Shown in pieces: positions 5,596 to 9,561 of a DNA stretch of 9,561 bases. Below the pieces are notes generated by a model. The model was not told the origin of the DNA. It was given only the letters and a program-made list of their open reading frames with translations, and did no database searches. Positions within the stretch are counted from its first letter, which is position 1, and each line of letters begins with the position of its first letter. The position numbers and the translations under genes were made by a program. The stretch is from Pseudomonadota bacterium (GTDB lineage Bacteria > Pseudomonadota > Alphaproteobacteria > Azospirillales > Azospirillaceae): positions 1 through 9,561 of the forward strand of contig JAEZPL010000500.1 in assembly GCA_023413605.1 (NCBI GenBank), read 5' to 3'.

Positions 5596-6729
5596 ATGGA
5601 ACCGGCCTTCACGCTGGGGCTTGAGGAAGAGTATCTGCTGGTCGACCGCAACACGCGGGACATCGCGCGCAATCCGCCCGATGGCATGCTGGCTGCCTGC
5701 CAGGAGCAGGCGCCGGGACGCATCCACCCGGAATTCCTGCGCTGCCAGATCGAGGTCGGCACGCCGGTCTGCGCCACGCTGGCGGAGGCGCGGGCGGAAC
5801 TCGCCAGCCTGCGCGCAACCGTGGCCGGTGTGGCGCGCGGCCACAATCTCGCCCCCATCGCCGCCTCCACCCATCCCTTCGCCGCGTGGGAGCCGCAGAA
5901 GCACACCAACCGCGACCGCTACAACATGCTGGCGCGCGACCTCGGCGCACCGGCGCGGCGGCTGATGATCTGCGGCATGCACGTCCATGTCGGGATCGAG
6001 GACGACGATCTGCGCATCGACTTGATGAATCAGGTCCGCTACTTCCTGCCGCACCTGCTGGCGCTGTCCACCTCCTCGCCCTTCTGGCGGGGGCAGGACA
6101 TGGAGCGCAAGTCCTACCGCCTGTCGGTGTGGAACGAGTTGCCGCGCACCGGCATGCCCGACGGGTTTCAGAGCTTCGGCGAGTATCAGCAGCAGGTGAA
6201 CGTGCTGGTCGACGCCGGCATCATCGAGGACGCCAGCAAACTTTGGTGGGACATCCGCCCCTCCAATCGCTTCCCCACGCTGGAGATGCGAATCACCGAC
6301 GTCTGCACCCGGCTGGAGGATGCGGTGACGGTGGCGGCGCTGTTCCGCTGCCTGCTGCGCATGCTGTGGCGTCTGCGGCTGAAGAATGTGACGTGGCGGC
6401 CCTACAAGAACCTGCTGATCGAGGAAAATCGCTGGCGCGCCCAGCGCTACGGCCTGGACGACGGGCTGGTGGACTTCGGCCAGGGCAAGATCGTGCCCTA
6501 CGCCGACCTGATGGAGGAGTTGATCGAGCTGACCCGCGAGGACGCCGCGCATTTCGGCTGCGCCGCGGAGGTCGAGCACGCCCGCGACATCATCCGTCGA
6601 GGCACCAGTGCCCACCGGCAGGTCGCCATCTACCGCGACGCTCTGGAGCAGGGCGCCACCGGCTGGGAGGCCCTGGCTCAGGTCGTGGATTGGCTGGTCG
6701 AGGAAACGATGGTGGGGGTGGAGTGCTGA
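5596..6729 (+). CDS. ybdK: YbdK-family carboxylate-amine ligase (GCS2 type)
   Basis: These proteins have the glutamate-cysteine ligase type 2 fold. E. coli YbdK shows weak gamma-glutamylcysteine ligase activity, and the true substrates of most members are unknown. The product is 377 residues, the normal length. Motifs in order: GLEEEYLLVD (8-17, metal/ATP-binding acidic cluster), QIEVGTP (51-57), CGMHVHVG (126-133), ALSTSSPFW (156-164), and DIRPSNRFPTLEMRITDVC (219-237). The start is set by a good ribosome-binding site overlapping the previous gene's end. It follows the formylglutamate-hydrolase homologue by 6 nt, so both likely act on the same amide-type compound, one making and one breaking the bond; that link is inference. 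Its TGA directly abuts the stop codon of the converging AT-rich gene. Nothing indicates truncation. Confidence 0.9.
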   Translation: MEPAFTLGLEEEYLLVDRNTRDIARNPPDGMLAACQEQAPGRIHPEFLRCQIEVGTPVCATLAEARAELASLRATVAGVARGHNLAPIAASTHPFAAWEPQKHTNRDRYNMLARDLGAPARRLMICGMHVHVGIEDDDLRIDLMNQVRYFLPHLLALSTSSPFWRGQDMERKSYRLSVWNELPRTGMPDGFQSFGEYQQQVNVLVDAGIIEDASKLWWDIRPSNRFPTLEMRITDVCTRLEDAVTVAALFRCLLRMLWRLRLKNVTWRPYKNLLIEENRWRAQRYGLDDGLVDFGQGKIVPYADLMEELIELTREDAAHFGCAAEVEHARDIIRRGTSAHRQVAIYRDALEQGATGWEALAQVVDWLVEETMVGVEC

Positions 6730-7989
6730 TCATCTGTACTTAGAAAAAATTTCCTTAACGACTTCATCCTGATTGATTCCAAAATCCATGATCAAGTCGC
6801 GGTCCATCATCTCTGGAATCAGGGTGACCAAATCTTTTGCATTTTCATCGATGGAGTGAATTTTTTCCTCCGCTCGGGCTGAAAACCCATGCTCAGATGA
6901 ACCGCTTCGAGTGAGGTTTTCTGAAACCTCAATCCAAAGATCTCGAATGTCGTTCGGGTTCTTTATGTTTGTCGGCATAATTTTATGAGTGGTAAAGTGC
7001 TTCAGTTCGGTGGCGGTGTATGGATCAAGGCTGAGGATAAATTCTTCCGCGCTTTGTGACTCGGCGAAATTGTGCTTTGTTTTAAGGCGACTGTAAAGAC
7101 GTTGGGCTGTGATGCCAATGTCTTCGATGACATCGCGCGCGGATGCGGCAAGCCCATTTCTTTCCATCATGTGAGCCGAGCACCAAAGTGAGACTCCGAC
7201 AGGGTTTCTATATATGTCCGTAATATATTTTCGATGGGCTTGATCGGTGACAAAATTAACATGGGAGCCAAGGTGGTCTTGTAGTGCTGTACACAACACC
7301 ATGTTGCCGCAGTCCATCAGGAAGTGGAAGTCGCGATCCTTTGGACTTCGATTGCTATCGATTCTCCTCTTTCTCATTTCGTTGAATAAGTCGTTGAACA
7401 TAAACTGATATTTTCGATCGATCTTGAAATTTTTATGGAGTATGTCACCAACTCCGGAAATTGGACCGGATTGGCCGATCAACGCGAGGGCGCGCCGGTG
7501 GTAAACGGCGAAATCGTTTCCGCTCAAAACGTAGTTAAATCGCCTGATTATGGATTCAGCGAATTTGCTTGTGCTTATGTAGCGTTCGAAAGAGAAAAAA
7601 TCCATGCGCGCGACTTTCTCGATTAATTTCTGATGGTCTATGCCAAGTTCTATGTCTTTTCTAAGGGCTTTGGCATGGTGGAGGTACTGATCAACGAGTT
7701 CAAGAATGCCAAAAATGGTAAAGAATGGAGTGAAGCCGATATCAGTGCCTTTGGTTTGAAGAAGTTGATTTGCAAATGCCTTCCCCGATTTCTTAAATTT
7801 TGGCACCTCTCTTGAGGGTGATGCGCCAAATATATAGGAAAATACGCTGCTCAAGTCGATGTTGTAGAACACGCCGCTGTCTTCAGCTGCGTCCATGTCG
7901 CTCAATGCGTGATTGCAGCTCTCGGCGTAGGTGTAAAGCATTCTTATGTATTCGCCGCCGGTGCGTTGCGGGGAGTCCTTGCTTGCCAT
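6730..7989 (-). CDS. Uncharacterised 419-residue protein with PIN-nuclease-like motifs
   Basis: I do not recognise a named family. The product is soluble-looking, with no signal peptide and no clear membrane helix. Four acidic positions follow the order of a PIN ribonuclease core. D45 is in YNIDLSSVFSYIFG, like the first strand of PIN toxins. E97 is in TIFGILELVD, like the conserved Glu helix. D226 is in FHFLMDCGNMVLCTAL. D249 is in VNFVTDQ, like the usual FVT(D/R)D strand. The gap between the second and third (about 130 residues) is larger than in small PIN toxins, so an inserted helical region is implied. Residues from about 270 on form an unassigned C-terminal domain. ATG 7989 has an upstream GAAGGA ribosome-binding site. 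Base composition is much richer in A+T than all neighbours, with A/T-ending codons common, suggesting transfer. No antitoxin-like partner is adjacent. Confidence 0.85.
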   Translation of the reverse strand: MASKDSPQRTGGEYIRMLYTYAESCNHALSDMDAAEDSGVFYNIDLSSVFSYIFGASPSREVPKFKKSGKAFANQLLQTKGTDIGFTPFFTIFGILELVDQYLHHAKALRKDIELGIDHQKLIEKVARMDFFSFERYISTSKFAESIIRRFNYVLSGNDFAVYHRRALALIGQSGPISGVGDILHKNFKIDRKYQFMFNDLFNEMRKRRIDSNRSPKDRDFHFLMDCGNMVLCTALQDHLGSHVNFVTDQAHRKYITDIYRNPVGVSLWCSAHMMERNGLAASARDVIEDIGITAQRLYSRLKTKHNFAESQSAEEFILSLDPYTATELKHFTTHKIMPTNIKNPNDIRDLWIEVSENLTRSGSSEHGFSARAEEKIHSIDENAKDLVTLIPEMMDRDLIMDFGINQDEVVKEIFSKYR

Positions 7990-8015
7990 AATGAGATCCT
8001 TCGATCGCGAATAAA

Positions 8016-8045
8016 AATATAGAGGAGTAGAAAGTCTGTTGTAAA
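8016..8045 (-). promoter_or_regulatory. Strong sigma70-like promoter of the PIN-like gene
   Basis: On the minus strand TTTACA (plus 8040-8045) and TATATT (plus 8016-8021) are 18 nt apart, each matching five of six consensus bases. Transcription would start near 8009, giving a leader of about 20 nt that contains the GAAGGA ribosome-binding site. It resembles a standard housekeeping promoter more than those of the GC-rich neighbours. Confidence 0.65.
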
Positions 8046-8180
8046 TGTATATGCGATGTCGCTCCGCGAGTAAACGTCGCTGTATTCGCGAAAGGCAAGC
8101 CCAGTGCTTGTTGGTGCACGTAAGTTCGCCGCCGATCTGGCTGTGCTGCTCGTTTCCTAAAGCCTCAATAAATCCACATA

Positions 8181-8200
8181 ATCATACGTATACATATGAT
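8181..8200. promoter_or_regulatory. 20-nt near-perfect palindrome, possible operator
   Basis: ATCATACGTATACATATGAT is self-complementary at nine of ten pairs (one C/A mismatch), centred on GTATAC. Its right end contains TATGAT, a five-of-six match to a -10 box on the plus strand, although no good -35 lies upstream. It is 168 nt before metY and about 190 nt before the PIN-like gene. It could bind a dimeric regulator of either gene. No named operator consensus was recognised. Confidence 0.4.
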
Positions 8201-8234
8201 GGCTTGCAGAGGGTACGCGCCTGTAAGGGACCAC

Positions 8235-8263
8235 TTGACGTTTGCGTTATCCACCCATACCCT
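8235..8263 (+). promoter_or_regulatory. Weak candidate metY promoter
   Basis: TTGACG (8235-8240, five of six) is followed after 17 nt by TACCCT (8258-8263, three of six). If used, the mRNA would begin around 8270 and exclude the left arm of the long-range pairing at 8240-8248, so the two interpretations are alternatives. Confidence 0.3.
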
Positions 8264-8347
8264 CGGCGCAACACAGCTCATTGAGTTGAGCAGGGCAGGC
8301 AAAAAACGCATAAACAAGTGAGGGCCGCTCGACCCCGGGCGGCCCTC
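8240..8347 (+). promoter_or_regulatory. Structured leader upstream of metY
   Basis: Nested complementary segments occur. GTTTGCGTT (8240-8248) pairs with AACGCA/AAC (8305-8315, two bulged bases). Inside it CCCT (8260-8263) pairs with AGGG (8292-8295), and GCTCA (8276-8280) with TGAGC (8287-8291). A separate 9-bp hairpin follows, GAGGGCCGC (8320-8328) with GCGGCCCTC (8339-8347). After it comes a weak T stretch (CTTTT) and then the metY ribosome-binding site. This could be an attenuator or a riboswitch-like leader, which would fit a methionine gene, but I could not match it to a known SAM-riboswitch consensus. The last hairpin might instead be a terminator for upstream transcription. Confidence 0.35.
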
Positions 8348-8368
8348 TACCTTTTCAAGGGGGAGGTT

Positions 8369-9561
8369 ATGGCTGAGGCCAAGTTCCTCAAGTTCGACAC
8401 GCTGAGCCTGCACGCCGGCCAGCGGCCCGATCCGGCAACCGGAGCACGGGCGGTGCCGATCTACCAGACGACGTCCTACGTCTTCAACGACACCGACCAC
8501 GCGGCCTCGCTCTTCAATCTGGAGCGCGCCGGGCACATCTACTCCCGCATTTCCAACCCTACGGTGGCGGTGCTGGAGGAACGGCTGGCGGCGCTGGAAG
8601 GCGGTGTCGGTGCGGTCTGCACGGCCAGCGGCCAGGCGGCGCTGACGCTCGCCATCATGACGCTGATGGACGCGGGCGGGCACATCGTCGCCTCCTCCTC
8701 GATCTACGGCGGCAGCCGCAACCTGCTGGCCTTCACGCTGCCGCGCTTCGGCATCACCACCACCTTCGTGAACCCGCGCGACCTCGACGGCTTCCGCAAC
8801 GCGATCCGTCCGGAGACGCGGCTGGTGTTCGGCGAGGTGTTGGGCAATCCGGGGCTGGAGGTGCTGGACATCCCGAAGGTGTCGCAGATCGCGCATGACG
8901 CCGGCGTGCCGCTGATGGTGGACGCCACCTTCGTCACGCCGTACCTGTGCAAGCCGCTGGCGCACGGCGCCGATCTCGTCATGCATTCCTGCACGAAGTG
9001 GCTGGCCGGCCACGGCGTCGCCATCGGCGGCGCCATCATCGATGGCGGCACCTTCGACTGGGAGGCGTCCGGCAAGTTCCCGACGCTGACCGAGCCCTAC
9101 GCCGGTTATCACGGCATCGACTTCGCGGAGGAGTTCGGCCCGGCCGCCTTCGTCATGCGCGCCCGCGCGGAAGGACTGCGCGACTTCGGCGCCTGCATGA
9201 GCCCGATGAACGCCTTCCAGATCCTCCAGGGCGTGGAGACGCTGCCGTTGCGCATGAAGGGGCACATCCACAACACCCGCAAGGTGATCGGCTTCCTCGA
9301 ATCGGAGGCTTATGCGGAGAACGGCACGGTCGCCTGGGTCACCTACCCGGAACTGGTGGACCATCCGGACCACCGGCTGTGCTCCCGGCTGCTGCCGCAC
9401 GGCGCCGGCTCCATCATCTCCTTCGGCATCAAGGGGGGCAGGGAGGCCGGGCGGCGCTTCATCGAGCGGCTGTCGCTGTTCTCGCACCTCGCCAACGTCG
9501 GCGACGCGAAGTCGCTGGTCATCCACCCGGCCAGCACCACCCACGCCCAGCTGGACGCGGA
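8369..9561 (+). CDS. metY: O-acetylhomoserine sulfhydrylase (aminocarboxypropyltransferase), 3' end outside window
   Basis: MetY is a cytoplasmic PLP enzyme that makes homocysteine from O-acetylhomoserine and sulfide in methionine synthesis. The frame opens at ATG 8369 behind a strong AAGGGGGAGG ribosome-binding site and stays open to the window end (397 codons). Family members are about 425-430 residues, so roughly 30 are missing. Motifs: TLSLHAGQ (11-18), PIYQTTSYVF (30-39), YSRISNPT (58-65, PLP phosphate contacts), TASGQAA (85-91), FGEVLGNPGL (154-163), and DATFVTP (185-191). The PLP lysine K210 is in SCTKWLAGHG. The long insert after it, with the GYHGIDF segment, is typical of MetY and not of the shorter MetB/MetC proteins. 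It stands alone here, with a possible structured leader. Identification is firm at family level. Confidence 0.95.
   Translation, partial: MAEAKFLKFDTLSLHAGQRPDPATGARAVPIYQTTSYVFNDTDHAASLFNLERAGHIYSRISNPTVAVLEERLAALEGGVGAVCTASGQAALTLAIMTLMDAGGHIVASSSIYGGSRNLLAFTLPRFGITTTFVNPRDLDGFRNAIRPETRLVFGEVLGNPGLEVLDIPKVSQIAHDAGVPLMVDATFVTPYLCKPLAHGADLVMHSCTKWLAGHGVAIGGAIIDGGTFDWEASGKFPTLTEPYAGYHGIDFAEEFGPAAFVMRARAEGLRDFGACMSPMNAFQILQGVETLPLRMKGHIHNTRKVIGFLESEAYAENGTVAWVTYPELVDHPDHRLCSRLLPHGAGSIISFGIKGGREAGRRFIERLSLFSHLANVGDAKSLVIHPASTTHAQLDA

Larger units (their letters stand above)
7990..8368. other. 379-nt divergent intergenic region
   Basis: This gap separates the AT-rich gene (minus) from metY (plus). 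It holds the minus-strand promoter (8016-8045), a 20-nt palindrome (8181-8200), and a set of inverted repeats before metY (8240-8347). The stretch 8046-8180 shows nothing I can assign. A 79-codon plus-strand frame at 8045-8284 has no ribosome-binding site and unlikely composition, and is not called. The AT-rich character fades towards about 8200, which may mark the right edge of the acquired block. No direct repeats, tRNA or integrase gene were found at either edge. Confidence 0.6.

Noticed and set aside
4939..6615. 558-codon open frame on the minus strand
   Set aside because: Antisense to the amidohydrolase and ligase genes, whose proteins have recognisable motifs; the frame has none.
7883..8119. 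78-codon minus-strand frame as a possible antitoxin for the PIN-like gene
   Set aside because: It overlaps the strong promoter and the first codons of the PIN-like gene in another frame and has no ribosome-binding site or antitoxin-like features.
8045..8284. 79-codon plus-strand frame upstream of metY
   Set aside because: No ribosome-binding site, odd Cys/Arg/His-rich composition, and it spans a palindrome and regulatory repeats.
6700..8300. Direct repeats or att-like sequences flanking the AT-rich block
   Set aside because: No matching repeats, tRNA gene or integrase were found by eye at the two edges.
8165..9544. 459-codon open frame on the minus strand
   Set aside because: Antisense to metY, which shows the PLP-lysine motif and a strong ribosome-binding site.
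1..9561. CRISPR arrays, rRNA or tRNA genes, insertion sequences
   Set aside because: No spaced direct repeats, no tRNA cloverleaf or rRNA sequence, and no transposase-like protein were seen.

Overview
The window looks like chromosomal DNA from a GC-rich alphaproteobacterium, most likely an Azospirillum-like member of the Rhodospirillales. The evidence is the strong G/C third-position bias, the rplO-secY-adk order of the spc ribosomal operon, and the style of the FCD-type GntR, EamA, formylglutamate-hydrolase and MetY proteins. The genus is an inference.

Layout. (1) 1-2674, plus strand: 3' end of rplO, then secY and adk (the last two joined by a TAATG overlap). A possible 38-codon ORF begins in adk's stop codon. 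A long hairpin and a strong intrinsic terminator follow, so the operon ends after adk instead of running on into rpsM as is common. (2) 2712-4475, minus strand: a DMT/EamA permease and, downstream of it, a FadR-type GntR regulator. Each has a TATAAC box so close to its ATG that leaderless or near-leaderless mRNAs are likely. (3) 4702-6729, plus strand: an N-formylglutamate amidohydrolase-family enzyme and a YbdK/GCS2-family carboxylate-amine ligase, 6 nt apart and probably one transcript. (4) 6730-about 8200: a clearly A+T-richer block with one minus-strand gene of 419 codons. I do not recognise its family, but it carries four acidic motifs in the order of a PIN-type nuclease. Its stop codon abuts the ligase stop codon in a shared TGATCA. 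It has its own good sigma70-like promoter and looks horizontally acquired. (5) 8369-9561, plus strand: metY (O-acetylhomoserine sulfhydrylase), cut by the window end, preceded by a leader with several inverted repeats.

How the genes relate: rplO/secY/adk are housekeeping (ribosome, protein export, nucleotide balance). The EamA/GntR pair looks like a transporter with an adjacent metabolite-responsive repressor. The hydrolase/ligase pair probably acts on N-acyl or gamma-glutamyl type amide bonds in one pathway. The orphan PIN-like gene is the best candidate for something undescribed. metY belongs to methionine/sulfur assimilation and appears independent of its neighbours.
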